Shown: positions 8,630-18,208, counted from the stretch's first letter. The stretch is 64,000 nucleotides of DNA from AP-15 sp963787425 (GCA_963787425.1 CAWBCV010000001.1:1302001-1366000); one strand, 5' to 3'. Made by a program: numbers and translations. The notes: generated by a model not told the origin, from the sequence alone.

Positions 8630-9271
8630 ATGGATATAAGTGTGGTCGACTTGAATCGTGTTGAGGTCTACGAGGTGGGCGCATCGCTGATCACGCTGCT
8701 CGCTTACCCACGCGAGAGGGAGCAGGTATGGGCCCAGGTTCACGCTTCCCTCTGCAGCTATGCGCTCAGAATAAGATCTGCGTCGGAACCAGATCAGACC
8801 ACAGTGCCACAACCGATAAAGCCAATTTATGCATTTCGTTTGGAACAGGACATCAGTCGGGACTTGCGGACGCTCGAGCGCCGAATGCGCGATCGAATGA
8901 TCGCCGCTCGGATGGGCATAGGATTTCTCAAAGAGGCGGTGACGGGTCGGGTTCCCGAGGGTCTAAAGCGGTTGTCCATCAACGAGCTCGCGGAGCTCGT
9001 ACGGGACGACGCCGGCTACAGCGAGCCGGAGAATGTGGAAGCCCGTATTTGGCGCCCGAGCTTGCCAGTCATCCATTTAGCCACCGCGCTTCAGGTCCTT
9101 TTGCATCTCAGCGATCCTCAAATCGGACCGATCGGCTACGAAGCGCTGCTACTCGGCCGCGGCGTAATCGAACTGGTCATTCGTACCGCGGAGTACCACC
9201 GAGTTCTGTTCACGCGGTGCCGATCTCTGCGCCTCGATCCGGAGAGCTTGATCAGAATTCGCTTGCCGTAG
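8630..9271 (+). CDS. Hypothetical protein of the phage-like module
   Basis: 213 residues, not recognised. Soluble, mixed alpha/beta composition, with a basic mid-region (RDLRTLERRMRDRM) and a hydrophobic C-terminal part (LATALQVLLHLSDPQIGPI). It precedes the ParB-methyltransferase, DUF5681 and terminase genes on the same strand, so a phage packaging-module role is likely; a specific function cannot be given. The ATG at 8630 begins MDISVVDLNRVEVYE; upstream AAAAGGGG may act as ribosome site. Confidence 0.6.
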   Translation: MDISVVDLNRVEVYEVGASLITLLAYPREREQVWAQVHASLCSYALRIRSASEPDQTTVPQPIKPIYAFRLEQDISRDLRTLERRMRDRMIAARMGIGFLKEAVTGRVPEGLKRLSINELAELVRDDAGYSEPENVEARIWRPSLPVIHLATALQVLLHLSDPQIGPIGYEALLLGRGVIELVIRTAEYHRVLFTRCRSLRLDPESLIRIRLP

Positions 9272-9330
9272 CAGCTAGGTTCAAAATTTTCTTCGATTCC
9301 TGAACTCGAGAGCTTCGCCGGGTTCTGGTA

Positions 9331-9362
9331 GGCCGGTGTGCAGAAATGATCCGCACACACCG
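9331..9362. promoter_or_regulatory. Hairpin before the ParB-methyltransferase gene
   Basis: CCGGTGTG and CACACACCGG can pair around a short loop, ending 11 bp before the ATG at 9373. It covers the alternative upstream ATG at 9346 and may affect translation. Confidence 0.45.
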
Positions 9363-9372
9363 GAGCGAACTT

Positions 9373-10743
9373 ATGAAATCGCCGAGCAGCAGTCCGAACA
9401 AGCCTGGAGCCGCCGATCCTAAGTTTTTGAAGATCGTGTACCGCCTGCTTCGAGAACTTAAGACCAACCCCATTAATCCGCGGCTCCACAGTCAAAAGCA
9501 AATCCGGCAGATCGCCAACAGCGTCCGGACTTTTGGCTTCAATGTCCCGGTTCTGATCGATCCCGACAACAACGTGATCGCGGGTCACGGCCGGCTTCTG
9601 GCCTGTGCTGAGCTCGGTTGGACCGAGGTGCCGACGCTTTGTCTCGATCACCTGACTCCCACCCAGGCCCGCGCCTTCATGATCGCCGACAACCGACTGA
9701 CCGAAATCGGAACCTGGGACGACCGCTTGTTGGCGCAGCAATTCAAGGAGTTATCTCTGCTCGGCCTCGACTTCAATATCGAGGTGACCGGCTTCAAAAT
9801 GGGCGAGATCGATCTGCGGATCGCATCGCTCGAGGAACTGTCCGAAACCGACGCCGACGCGGCCGATGTGTTACCGGAGGTTCCGGCTAGCCCACCGCTC
9901 AGCAAGATCGGCGATGCGTGGGTCCTCGGCCGCCATCGTGTCTTGTGCGGCGATGCCCTCGATGCCGCGGCCTTCGCGATGCTGATGCGCGAGGAACGTG
10001 CCGCAATGGTCTTCACCGACCCGCCCTACAATGTGCCGATCGATGGTCACGCGAGTGGCCTCGGCGCGATCCATCATCGTCCCTTCCCGATGGCCTCGGG
10101 CGAGATGGATCGGCCGGAATTCATCGCCTTTCTCGGCCAGGCTTTCCGGAACCTCGCGGCATTCGGCGGTGACGGCGCCCTGCACTTCATCTGCATGGAC
10201 TGGCGACACATCGAAGAGCTGATGGCCGCCGGCCGCGGCGTCTATGGCGAACTGAAAATCTCTGCGTCTGGGTCAAGGACAATGCCGGGATGGGCTCGCT
10301 CTACCGCAGCCAGCACGAGCTTGTCTTCGTGTTTAAACAGGGGCGTGACGCGCAGCAATAATGTCCAGCTCGGCCAATTCGGCCGTAACCGCAGCAACGT
10401 CTGGCGATACCCCGGGGCCAACTCCTTCGTCCGCTGCGGCGAGGAGGGTAATCTGTCGACGCTGCATCCGACCGTGAAGCCGGTGGCGATGATCGCCGAC
10501 GCGATCCTCGACTGCTCGGCCCGCGGCGAGGTCGTGCTCGATGCCTTTCTCGGCAGCGGCACGACGGTGATGGCCGCCGAGCGCACTGGCCGGCGCTGCT
10601 ACGGGCTGGAGCTCGACCCGGCCTATGTCGATACGATCGTCCGCCGCTGGCAGGCGCTGATCGGCGGGAGCGCTCGTCATGCCGCCAGCGGCCGCAGCTT
10701 TGACGACCTCGCCCGCGAGGCGGAGGCGGCAAATGCCGCCTGA
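9373..10743 (+). CDS. ParB-like nuclease domain fused to a DNA methyltransferase (phage type), with an out-of-frame segment
   Basis: The N-terminal ParB/Srx-type domain shows NPRLHSQKQIRQIANSV and VIAGHGRLLACAELGW. The C-terminal N4/N6 methyltransferase has VFTDPPYN (catalytic DPPY) and LDAFLGSGTTVMAAERTG (SAM binding), in beta-class order. The ATG at 9373 is preferred because GGAG precedes it. Between about 10257 and 10360 the frame reads ISASGSRTMPGWARS...; the next frame there reads LCVWVKDNAGMGSLYRSQHE and LVFVFKQGRD, the sequence expected of the family. So a one-base loss in an A-run and a later one-base change compensate. About 34 residues are garbled and activity is doubtful. Confidence 0.8.
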   Translation: MKSPSSSPNKPGAADPKFLKIVYRLLRELKTNPINPRLHSQKQIRQIANSVRTFGFNVPVLIDPDNNVIAGHGRLLACAELGWTEVPTLCLDHLTPTQARAFMIADNRLTEIGTWDDRLLAQQFKELSLLGLDFNIEVTGFKMGEIDLRIASLEELSETDADAADVLPEVPASPPLSKIGDAWVLGRHRVLCGDALDAAAFAMLMREERAAMVFTDPPYNVPIDGHASGLGAIHHRPFPMASGEMDRPEFIAFLGQAFRNLAAFGGDGALHFICMDWRHIEELMAAGRGVYGELKISASGSRTMPGWARSTAASTSLSSCLNRGVTRSNNVQLGQFGRNRSNVWRYPGANSFVRCGEEGNLSTLHPTVKPVAMIADAILDCSARGEVVLDAFLGSGTTVMAAERTGRRCYGLELDPAYVDTIVRRWQALIGGSARHAASGRSFDDLAREAEAANAA

Positions 10744-11122
10744 AAAACAGCGCGACTACGAGGTGGGCTACCGCAAACCGCCTGGCCACACCCGTTTCAC
10801 GAAAGGCCGGTCCGGTAATCCGCGCGGCCGGTCGCCCGGCGCCAAGAACCTGAAGACGCTGCTGAGTGAGGCGCTGAACGTGTGCGTTATCGTCAGCGAC
10901 AATGGCCGGAGTCGCAAGATCACCAAGCGCGAAGCGATCATCACCCAGCTCGTCAACCGCTCGGCCACAGCGGATTGGCGCGCGATCAAGATCCTCCTCG
11001 ACTTGGTCCGTGATATCGAAGGGCAGACCGAGCCGGCCTCTCCCGAGACCTCCGCCTTCAGCGAGGCGGACGAGAAGGTCATCGAGCAGCTCAGGGCGCG
11101 GTTCTCGAAAGCGGAAAAGTGA
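10733..11122 (+). CDS. DUF5681-type phage protein
   Basis: 129 residues. The N-terminal YEVGYRKPPGHTRFTKGRSG and NPRGRSPGAKNLKTLL motif (G-x-x-x-F-x-K-G-x-S-G-N-P-x-G-R) is the hallmark of DUF5681, found next to terminases; a small-terminase-like DNA-binding role is likely. The ATG at 10733 overlaps the methyltransferase stop, and its own stop overlaps the terminase start (TGATG), so the module is translationally coupled. Confidence 0.8.
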   Translation: MPPEKQRDYEVGYRKPPGHTRFTKGRSGNPRGRSPGAKNLKTLLSEALNVCVIVSDNGRSRKITKREAIITQLVNRSATADWRAIKILLDLVRDIEGQTEPASPETSAFSEADEKVIEQLRARFSKAEK

Positions 11123-12755
11123 TGTTCGAGAACCTCACCCCGGCCGAGTACCAGGTCTTGCTGCGGCACGACTTCGTCAGCTTCGCGGCGCGCTGTTTCC
11201 AGCAGCTGAACCCGCAGGCCGAATTGGCGATGAACTGGCATCTCGAGGTCATCGCCGCCAAGCTGACCGCGGTGCGGGAAGGCAAGATCCGGCGGCTGAT
11301 CATCAACCTGCCACCGCGTCATCTGAAATCCTTGATGGCCTCGATCGCGTTTCCGGCCTGGTGTCTGGGGCATGACCCCTCGGCCCAGATCCTCTCCGTC
11401 AGCTATGCTCAGGACCTCGCCGACAAGCTCGCCCGCGACTGCCGCAGCATCATGATGAGCCCGTGGTATCGCCGGATCTTTCCGACCCGCCTGGCGCCGC
11501 ATCGCCAGGCAGTGCAGGAATTCATCACCACCCGCCAGGGCTACCGGCTCGCCACCTCCACCGGCGGCGTGCTCACCGGACGCGGTGCCGACATCATCCT
11601 GATCGACGATCCGCTGAAGCCGGAGGAGGCGCTCTCGGAGGCGCAGCGACAAGCCGCTAACGACTGGTACGATCACCTCTCTACAGCCGGCAAAACGACA
11701 AGCGCCGTAGTGCCATCGTCATGATCATGCAGCGGCTGCACGAAGACGATCCCGTCGGCCACGTCCTCGCGCAGGAACCCTGGGAGGTTCTCAGCTTTCC
11801 GGCGATCGCCGAAGCTGACGAGATGCACGAGATCGAGACCATCTGGGGACCGCGATGCTTTCGGCGCCGGCAGGGCGAGGCTTTGCACCTGGGCCGCGAG
11901 CCCCTCGAAATCCTCGACCGCATCCGGCGGACCATCGGCGAATACAACTTCGCCGGCCAGTATCAGCAATCCCCCGCCCCGTTGGGCGGCGGCCTGGTCA
12001 AGGCGGAATGGTTCAAGCGTTACGGCGAGAAAGATCGGCCGGAGCGTTTCGACCGCATCGTGCAGAGCTGGGACACCGCCAACAAGGCGACCGAGCTCAG
12101 CGATTTCTCGGTGTGCACGACCTGGGGCGTGCGAGGCAAGGACCTCTTCCTCCTCGGTCTATTCCGCCGGCGCCTCGAATACCCGGCGCTCAAGCGCGCG
12201 GTGCGCGAGCAGCAGAGCCTGTTCGGTGCGAACGAAGTGCTGATCGAGGACAAGGGCTCGGGCACCCAGCTGATCCAGGAGCTGATCACCGACGGCTGCC
12301 ACGGCGTCACGCGCTACCAGCCGACCTGCGACAAGATCATGCGTCTGCACGCGCAGACCGCGATGATCGATAATGGCTTTGTCTACATCCCCGAGGCAGC
12401 GCCATGGCTCGCCGAATACCTCCACGAGCTGACCGTCTTCCCCAAGGGCAAGCACGACGACCAGGTCGACTCGACCGCTCAGTTCCTGGACTGGTTCAAG
12501 AAGCCTTTCCCGGGCCAGGGCATCTTCGAATTCTACCGCATGCGAGCCGAGCGCCGTCAGAACCCCGAGAACCCGGAACGATATCGGGTTCGCCTGCAGG
12601 CGCCTTCCGGTATGGGGTCCGTGCAAACCTTCTCGGGTCGGCACATCAACGTCAGCCCGGACGGCAGTATCGAAATGTCTGCCAATGACGCCCAGTACCT
12701 GATCCGTGCGGGCTGGACCAAGCTCGCAGAATGGACGCGTGACGAAGCGGCTTGA
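11122..12755 (+). pseudogene. terL: Phage terminase large subunit, one frameshift
   Basis: ATPase-nuclease that packages phage DNA. The first part (to about 11680) has the Walker A-like LPPRHLKSLMAS and Walker B ADIILIDDPLKPEE. A lost base in DHLSTAG (expected DH-x-LYSRQNDK) moves the frame, and the rest follows from about 11680 to 12755: YNFAGQYQQSPAPLGGG, the nuclease RIVQSWDTANKATELSDFSV, and FPKGKHDDQVDSTAQFLDWF. Total length is normal for the phage terminases of rhizobial prophages. A different, more damaged terminase lies at 43447-44880, and the KGKHDDQ segment recurs at 44882. Confidence 0.85.
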
Positions 12756-13049
12756 TCCGCCTGTGACCTCACCAAGCCGTCAACCCTGGTTTCGTGCGTT
12801 CGCGCTACTATGGTGTGGTTTTCGAGGAACAGCCTGACCTCCACACAGAAGCCCGACGAATAACTGCGGCAAGGCCGGTTCGCTGGCGATCGAAACCGGA
12901 CGTGCGAAGCAGTTTCAGCGGAGGTAGCGACTCTAACGGGGGAGCAGAGTTCGCATCCCCCTTTCTGCCAGTGCATCCTACTACCAGCTGTGAGCTGGAT
13001 ACGCGCTTCCCCGTCGCCGGGTTCTGTCCTTATGTTTGATTCTGACGGG
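12756..13049. other. Gap without a recognised gene
   Basis: No supported gene. A G-rich hairpin-forming stretch at about 12937-12963 may be a very degraded tRNA-like copy. Confidence 0.5.
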
Positions 13050-13100
13050 GAACCGACGGTTCGAATCCATCTCTCTCCAGCGGGGAGTCATGTACGAACC
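13050..13100 (+). repeat. tRNA-Ser-like 3' module, copy 2
   Basis: GAACCGACGGTTCGAATCC (T-arm), CTCTCTCCAGCGGGGAGT, TACGAACC. The T-stem pairs except for one mismatch, and the acceptor-like strand follows directly. Confidence 0.55.
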
Positions 13101-13549
13101 TGCGTTGACCTCTTGCCTTGACCTCGAGGACAGCCTTGGTCGACCTGTCCGATAACGGGATCACTCTCTGAGGCCGCCGATAGGTCTCCGCGGCCGCACA
13201 GTCACCCTTAAATGGCGATGAACTGGCTCGGACGGCTCGCCGAGCTCTTCGTCATCCTGGCGCTCGCAGAGTGCGCCTAGGGGGTAACCGGCCAAGCGCA
13301 GGCCCCACACGCGCCCTACTTGCCGGAGAACAACGGCAATATGCACGGCAGCGGTGGTGGTGGCATGTAGCCGGCTGCACCCTTGGTTCCCGCGATGGCT
13401 CTCCTCTGTTTGGCCGATCAGCGGCCGGACTGGTGGCGCGGCAAGCCGCCCGCCCAAGCGCGAGCCTAGGCGCTCCGGCTCACTGAACGCTAGGGCCGGC
13501 GCCGGTTCTGGGGTAGCCTTGGTTAAGACAATCGACCGCTGGGCGCAAA
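13101..13549. other. Gap without a recognised gene
   Basis: Small frames on both strands carry no domain. Confidence 0.5.
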
Positions 13550-13906
13550 ATGCCTTCTGTCCGCCGCCTCGTCGCGATCCTTGCCGCCGACGTGGCGGGG
13601 TACTCGCGCTTGATGGGCGCGGATGAGGAGGGCACGCACGAGCGGCTCAAGGCGCATTTCCGCGAGTTGATCGAGCCCAATATCGAGGAGCACCGCGGGC
13701 GGGTAGTGAAGAACACCGGCGACGGGTTCCTGGCCGAGTTCGCGAGTGTGGTGGACGTGGTGCGCTGCGGGGCGGAGGTGCAGCGCGGGATGATAGACCG
13801 CGAGCCGGAGATGCCTGACGACCGGCGCATCCGATTTCGGATCGGCATCAACCGCCGCGACGTGATCGTTGAGGAGCACGACATCTTCGGCGACGGAGTC
13901 AACGTA
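13550..13906 (+). pseudogene. Class III adenylate/guanylate cyclase, N-terminal fragment
   Basis: RRLVAILAADVAGYSRLMGAD begins the cyclase homology domain, with the metal-binding Asp. KNTGDGFLAEF holds the second metal Asp, and IFGDGVNVAAR the C-terminal core. The domain normally continues to LE...ISS and usually to a long C-terminal region; here it stops at VNVAAR, where tRNA-Ser-like copy 3 begins. The catalytic domain is incomplete, so no activity is expected. Confidence 0.85.
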
Positions 13907-13953
13907 GCCGCACGAGGAATCCGGCTTCCTCCAGGGCAGAGTCCAGTGCGAAC
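13905..13953 (+). repeat. tRNA-Ser-like 3' module, copy 3
   Basis: Degenerate T-arm, then CTTCCTCCAGGGCAGAGT and GTGCGAAC. It lies exactly at the truncation of the cyclase on one side, with a truncated small gene in the opposite direction on the other. Confidence 0.5.
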
Positions 13954-14020
13954 TTCCTCTTGGCCGGCGATGTCCCGACACCATCAGTTCCTGATAGCAA
14001 TCCGACAATCAAGCCCAGAA

Positions 14021-14162
14021 AATCTGGCAACGGCCGCTGAAACACCTGTCGCGGCATCCGGACCACGCCGCGGTACTCGCCGATCTCGACCCCGAATCCC
14101 ACGGCCTGCCGCTCGGCGTTCCAGCGGATGTCCTCGGGGAAGGTGAAGAACGCGACGCCCAC
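14021..14162 (-). pseudogene. Fragment of a small DUF1488-like protein gene (first of three)
   Basis: VGVAFFTFPEDIRWNAERQA then VGFGVEIGEYRGVVRMPRQVFQR. Two further fragments of the same gene family lie at 18209-18386 and 58745-58850. The expected C-terminal part (E-A-Y-Y-L-Q-R-T-R-F-E) is missing here. The DUF1488 link is from memory of similar rhizobial proteins and is tentative. Confidence 0.45.
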
Positions 14163-14322
14163 GCGGTGCCCGCCGAGATGCGGGTTACGAATGTTGCCCG
14201 CGAAGAAGTCAAGAAAGCGCATGCCGGCGCGCTCGTGAGCTGCGGCGACAAGTGCCAGACTGCCACAGAGGTGATCGCGACGAGTTGCTTCATCGTGCGG
14301 GGGAGTTTCCGAAGGCTCATTT

Positions 14323-14817
14323 TTACGGCGGCCGAAAATCCTGATCGGGAAAGGACGAGGCGGTCGGGACCTGGATTACAATCATCGGATGTCCAGCGCT
14401 CTGCTGACATGCGTTGCGCGAGGCGGTGAGGTCGGCGTAGACCTTGGTAAAGGCGGCTGTGTCTATGGCCTTGATCGCCGCGTCGAGCGCCGCCATCGGC
14501 TGCTTGACGGTCGATGCGATCATCTCGGGGATCGGCAGGTTGTCGTGTTGGCACAAGCTCGGCAATATCATCAAACGTCTCGGTCAATTCGCCCAGCTCG
14601 TATGTGGCATAGGACCAATTCCGCTCACTCCCGGCGAGCCCGAGTTTGATGTGACGCGGCTGGACGAAGGCGGTCGTCAGCTCGCCGAGCCCGGATGGTA
14701 GGCCGCCGCGGATTTAGTTTCGGGCGTGTTCGTGCCCTGCTGTGCGACAGTCGGGTCGCGCGTAACCAAGACAAATAGGACCACAAGGGCAAGGACTGAT
14801 CGGAGCAAGCTGATCAT
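14323..14817 (-). pseudogene. Exported hypothetical protein with a degenerate haem-like motif, two frameshifts
   Basis: From the ATG at 14817 a signal peptide reads MISLLRSVLALVVLFVLVT...VAQQG. A one-base loss in PG(L)GEL and a one-base gain in AEL(x)CQHD break the frame, but the pieces ELTTAFVQPRHIKLGLAGSE, NWSYATYELGELTETFDDIA, IPEMIASTVKQPMAALDAAI and VIQVPTASSFPDQDFRPP form one protein of about 160 residues. Similar proteobacterial proteins carry a C-N-A-C-H haem motif; here it reads RNACQQS, so the motif is lost. Periplasmic when intact. Confidence 0.6.
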
Positions 14818-15087
14818 GGCCGGTGACCTATCTCGATGTTTCTTCGCCCCTCCGCGCGCGAGTAACCTACCAGACTATGCCGGCAAAGAACGATATTGCC
14901 TTAGCCAATGCCGCGACAGGCGGTGCAATCGACTACGAAATCGCCCTGCCCAAGATCCTCGATCCGCGCGGCGTAGAGGGAGGAGCGTCACGTTTGCGCA
15001 TTCTCGGCTGGCTCGGGATACGGTCGCGGCCGTGCGCCGCGATGGCGCCCAAGTCGGCCCCGCGGTGGCGGTAGCCCTGCCGCCCCT
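14818..15087. other. Short gap without a recognised gene
   Basis: Nothing recognisable; separates the exported pseudogene from the IS630 relic. Confidence 0.4.
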
Positions 15088-15626
15088 AACAAAGTGATGT
15101 TGCTGGGCACCACCAGTCCATGGCTGTTGTGCCAACTGGCACCATCGAGGATCACCACGGCATGGGCATCAGCGGCGACTTGGCTGCTGATCTCGCGTAG
15201 GTGATGGTTCATCGCCGCGGTATTGCAGATCGGCATGAACAGCGCCGCCGCCTTGCCCGCCGACGGGCAGACCGCACCAAACACGTAGGCCGAGGCGAAG
15301 CCGAGATCTTTTGGCGCCACCGGCCGGCTGCCGGTTTGCCCCCATACCCGGGTCAAGCTGTTCTTCTGGCCAATGCACCTCGTCCTGAAAGCATACCTCG
15401 ACTCGCGCCACCGGTGCTTGCATCGCCTGGACTCGCTCTAATTGCAATCCAACAGTTGCGAAAACCCCGCCTGCGCCGTCGCATCGGCCCGCGGGTGGCG
15501 CGGGCGCGGCGCCAACCAGCTCAACTTTATCCGATGCAGCAGCCGGTAGGTGCTCGACAGGCTGCAACCAATCGCAAACTCCTCCTTCAGTATGCGTTGC
15601 GCATCGACCGCACGAAACGCCACTAC
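15088..15626 (-). pseudogene. IS630 family transposase, truncated and frameshifted
   Basis: The N-terminal winged helix part is CSLSSTYRLLHRIKLSWLAP then RPRHPRADATAQAGF. The catalytic part, in another frame, has RVWGQTGSRPVAP and AHAVVILDGASWHNSHGLVV, followed by PSNITLL. Both ends are missing: the 5' end is cut by the IS3 element at 15627 and the 3' end is lost after ITLL. Confidence 0.75.
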
Positions 15627-15893
15627 TGCGACGGTCCCGGTCGTTTGGACAGCTTCCGGGAGAATAAGCTAAGGCTGGTAGCCGGATGATGGGTTCACCT
15701 TTCCCGGAATCAAGTTCATAGCTTATTGTTGCTGTAGCGCTGTGAAGCTTGTGGGCAGCCGCCGACCTGTGGGCAAGGTGGGGGAAACGCATGGCGTTTT
15801 CCCCGGCTTGTCCATAGGGGACCGCGCTGGCGGTCAGGCGGGGATCGGCGCAGCCGACTGTCCACAAATTCACAGCACTCTCTCGGCATGGCG

Positions 15894-16781
15894 TCAGGCG
15901 GCCAGTGCCGGCGCAGCCGTCGATTGGCCGAGGTAAGCCTCGTCCGGAGTTCGCCAGCCGAGCGCCTGATGCGGACGCCGCAGATTATACCAGTCGAAGA
16001 ACTCGCCAAGGCTGCGCTTCTGTTCGATGCCGTCGGCTGCTGGGCGCAGGTAGACCCATTCGTGCTTCACGGTCCACCACAAGCGCTCGACGAAGATGTT
16101 GTCATGGCAGCGCCCGCGTCCGTCCATGCTGATCGCGATCCCGTGATCCCGCAGTACCTTGGTGAACTCCTCGCTGGTGAATTGCGCGCCTTGATCGGTA
16201 TTGAAGATGCCGGGCTTGCCGAACCGGGCGAGGGCCTCGCTCCGCGCCGCGACACAGAACTCCGCCGTCAGCGTGTTCGACAGCCGCCATGACAGCACCC
16301 GCCGGGTTGCCCAGTCAATGATCGCGACCAGGTACAAAAACCCTTGCCGCATCCCGATGTAGGTTATGTCAGCTGCCCACACTTGGTTCGGCTGGTCGAT
16401 CGTTTTACCACGCAGAAGGTACGGGTAGACCTTGTGCCCGGGATGCCGCCGGCTGGTGTTCCGCTTCGGGCGGACTGCCCAGAACCCGAGCTTCTGCATC
16501 AGCCGCCGGATCCGTCGGCGGCCAACCGAGATCCCCTCTCGCCAGAGCGCCACTTGCAGCCGCCGGCTGCCGTAGACCGGATGGTCGGTGAAAATCCGGT
16601 CGAGCCGCTTCAGAACCTCGAGTTCCTCGGCAAATTCCGGCCGAGGCCGGTAATAAAAGCTGCTGCGCGCAACCCCGAGCAGGGCGCATTGCCGGCTTAC
16701 GGACAGCCCCGCTTCCGGCGCGATCATCGCCCGCCTCGCAGCAATCGGGAGATGGCGGGCTGCCCGGCAAGAAAATCGCAC
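15894..16781 (-). CDS. IS3 family transposase, orfB (DDE integrase domain)
   Basis: 295 residues. Catalytic residues in WAADITYIGM (Asp), FNTDQGAQFTSEEF (Asp) and NIFVERLWWTVKHEW (Glu). YYRPRPE and GSRRLQVALWREGISVGRRR form the HTH_21-type N-terminal region. It overlaps orfA by 58 bp in another frame, which suggests production as an OrfAB fusion by frameshifting. It differs from the right copy by one residue seen (PEFAEE against PESAEE). Confidence 0.92.
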   Translation of the reverse strand: MRFSCRAARHLPIAARRAMIAPEAGLSVSRQCALLGVARSSFYYRPRPEFAEELEVLKRLDRIFTDHPVYGSRRLQVALWREGISVGRRRIRRLMQKLGFWAVRPKRNTSRRHPGHKVYPYLLRGKTIDQPNQVWAADITYIGMRQGFLYLVAIIDWATRRVLSWRLSNTLTAEFCVAARSEALARFGKPGIFNTDQGAQFTSEEFTKVLRDHGIAISMDGRGRCHDNIFVERLWWTVKHEWVYLRPAADGIEQKRSLGEFFDWYNLRRPHQALGWRTPDEAYLGQSTAAPALAA

Positions 16782-17035
16782 TCGACCTGTAGCTGGCCGA
16801 TCTTCCGGTGCAGATCGTCGATCACCTTCTGCGCATCCGCGGCCGCCGGCGCCTTGCTGCCACGCCCAAACAGCTCCCCCGCACGCTTCACCAGCTCCTG
16901 CTTCCAGTTGCTAATCATCGTCGGATGAACCCCAAACTCCGCCGACAGCTCCGCCAGGGTCTTCTCCCCTGAAAGCGCCGCCATCGCCACTCGCGCCTTG
17001 AACTCCGCGCTGTGCTGCTTCCTCTTTATGCCCAC
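16724..17035 (-). CDS. IS3 family transposase, orfA (helix-turn-helix)
   Basis: 103 residues from GTG (VGIKRKQHSAEFK). The helix-turn-helix is KTLAELSAEFGVHPTMISNW and a C-terminal leucine-rich segment (VIDDLHRKIGQLQVECDFL) fits the coiled coil. Identical to the right copy. Confidence 0.9.
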   Translation of the reverse strand: MGIKRKQHSAEFKARVAMAALSGEKTLAELSAEFGVHPTMISNWKQELVKRAGELFGRGSKAPAAADAQKVIDDLHRKIGQLQVECDFLAGQPAISRLLRGGR

Positions 17036-17103
17036 GTCTCTCGCCCCTTTGGACCGGTCACCCTTTAGCTTATCCCGCCGTCCAGAAATCCGGAGCCGCC
17101 GCA

Positions 17104-17593
17104 TAGTGCACCGATATTAACCACGCAATGACACAGGCTTAAACCACGCAATCTCGTGGACTGTGCGACCGAACGGAGCGTGTGTGTCGTCGTCTTCAAT
17201 AGGAGAACCCGATGGATACCACTGCTTTCTAGGTTCACATTGCGCAAGAACGCCGAGCGTGCCGCCCGGACAATGAACCGCAAGGGGACCGCACCGGCGG
17301 TCGACTACGGCATTAAGTCCAGTGACGATGGGTTTGAGATCGTCTGGAAAATCGCCAAGACTGCGCCGACGACGACTGATGAAGTCGAAACCGAGATTGC
17401 CGAAGCTTCAGCGGAGCAGCCTGCAGCTGCGTCGCTGGCTGAGGCCGTCACAACCCGCGCCTTCGGCCACCGAGCCCGCGACGGCTAACGCCGCACCGCA
17501 GCCCACGTCAGAGGCTGAAGCCGCGTCCCAGCCCGCGCCAGTAGCCACCGAGCCCTTCCCGGCATTGTGCGAACCGGCCCCGAACCAGCCCAG
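17104..17593. other. Gap; possible small relic
   Basis: A plus-strand frame from about 17245 contains NAERAARTMNRKGTAPAVDY and KSSDDGFEIVWKIAKTAP, then a long Ala/Glu/Pro-rich tail. It looks like real coding sequence without a recognised family and may be a remnant. No convincing start or ribosome site. Confidence 0.35.
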
Positions 17594-17728
17594 GTCCAGA
17601 ACGAGCATGTATGGCAGACGGCCTGGGCCGAGATCATTCAGGACAAGGCGACGCCGCAGGCCGCGGCAGAGAAGGCGTTCAAGCGGGTGGAGGAGATCTT
17701 CTCGAAGTACCCGATCGCGCAGACCTGA
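17594..17728 (+). pseudogene. Sugar ABC transporter substrate-binding protein, C-terminal remnant
   Basis: The frame VQNEHVWQTAWAEIIQDKAT then PQAAAEKAFKRVEEIFSKYP and IAQT-stop is the typical end of a group-1 extracellular solute-binding protein. No upstream part of the gene is present; 45 codons remain. Confidence 0.6.
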
Positions 17729-17734
17729 AAAGCC

Positions 17735-17960
17735 CGGGCTAGTTGACGAGCGTCCTCGATCTCTCTGATCTGGCTGACGATAAAACCCAGCCGGGCCATA
17801 TCGCGCTGCAGCTCGGCCAAGGTGTTTGCGGCAGCGGGTGCCCTCCGGGGTGTTCAAGGTTGCAAGACGCTCGGCAGCCTTGCGCAGGGTTGGTTTGAAG
17901 TTGCGAATGCCCAGCCGGGCCAAGGCGGACTTTATCCGGTTGCAACCCGCTGGACCCGCA
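17735..17960 (-). pseudogene. IS110 family transposase, internal remnant
   Basis: ALARLGIRNFKPTLRKAAER then LATLNTPEGT and, after a one-base shift, NTLAELQRDMARLGFIVSQI and REIEDARQLA. This is the linker region of IS110-type transposases (L-R-K-A...TPEG...LPPNT...EL-x-R-D-M). Neither the DEDD nor the Tnp20 domain is present. Confidence 0.55.
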
Positions 17961-17991
17961 TGGCCGGCGATTTCCCTGAATGCACCGCCCC

Positions 17992-18141
17992 CTAAGGGTT
18001 GATCCGCCCGATATCGATATTCGGCGCTCCATAGAACCCGCCGCCTGGGTTTGGTCCGGCACTGGCGTCGCCATGCAACCCGCCTCCACATCCGGTGAGC
18101 ATCACGGCCAGACAGATTATGACCACGCCGATCTTGTCCAT
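17992..18141 (-). CDS. Small predicted lipoprotein
   Basis: 49 residues: MDKIGVVIICLAVMLTGC, then Gly/Asn-rich (GGGLHGDASAGPNPGGGFYG). LTGC is a good lipobox, so Cys18 would be acylated and the mature peptide would be 32 residues. A strong ribosome site (AAGGAGGGA) lies 6 bp before the ATG at 18141. Function unknown. Confidence 0.7.
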   Translation of the reverse strand: MDKIGVVIICLAVMLTGCGGGLHGDASAGPNPGGGFYGAPNIDIGRINP

Positions 18142-18208
18142 CTGTCCCTCCTTTCACGAAGAATAGCCTGCGCCGGGCCGGAGCCTCGTCCACACTCGTT
18201 TCGTAACC

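Larger units (their letters stand above)
15627..17103 (-). mobile_element. IS3-family insertion sequence, left copy
   Basis: 1477 bp, same length as the copy at 45455-46931. The ends form imperfect inverted repeats: TGCGGCGGCTCCGGATTTCT and TGCGACGGTCCCGGTCGTTT, both beginning TG. Two overlapping genes, orfA and orfB. No short direct repeat is visible at the flanks (TAC/TAG), nor any clear match to the other copy's flanks, so recombination after insertion is possible. Confidence 0.88.

Noticed and set aside
12901..12970. Possible tenth tRNA-Ser-like module
   Set aside because: Only a G-rich hairpin and scattered matches; T-arm and tail not convincing.
17594..17728. Reading 17156-17768 as one gene
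   Set aside because: The solute-binding-protein tail and the upstream KSSDDGFEIVW frame are in different frames and unrelated.
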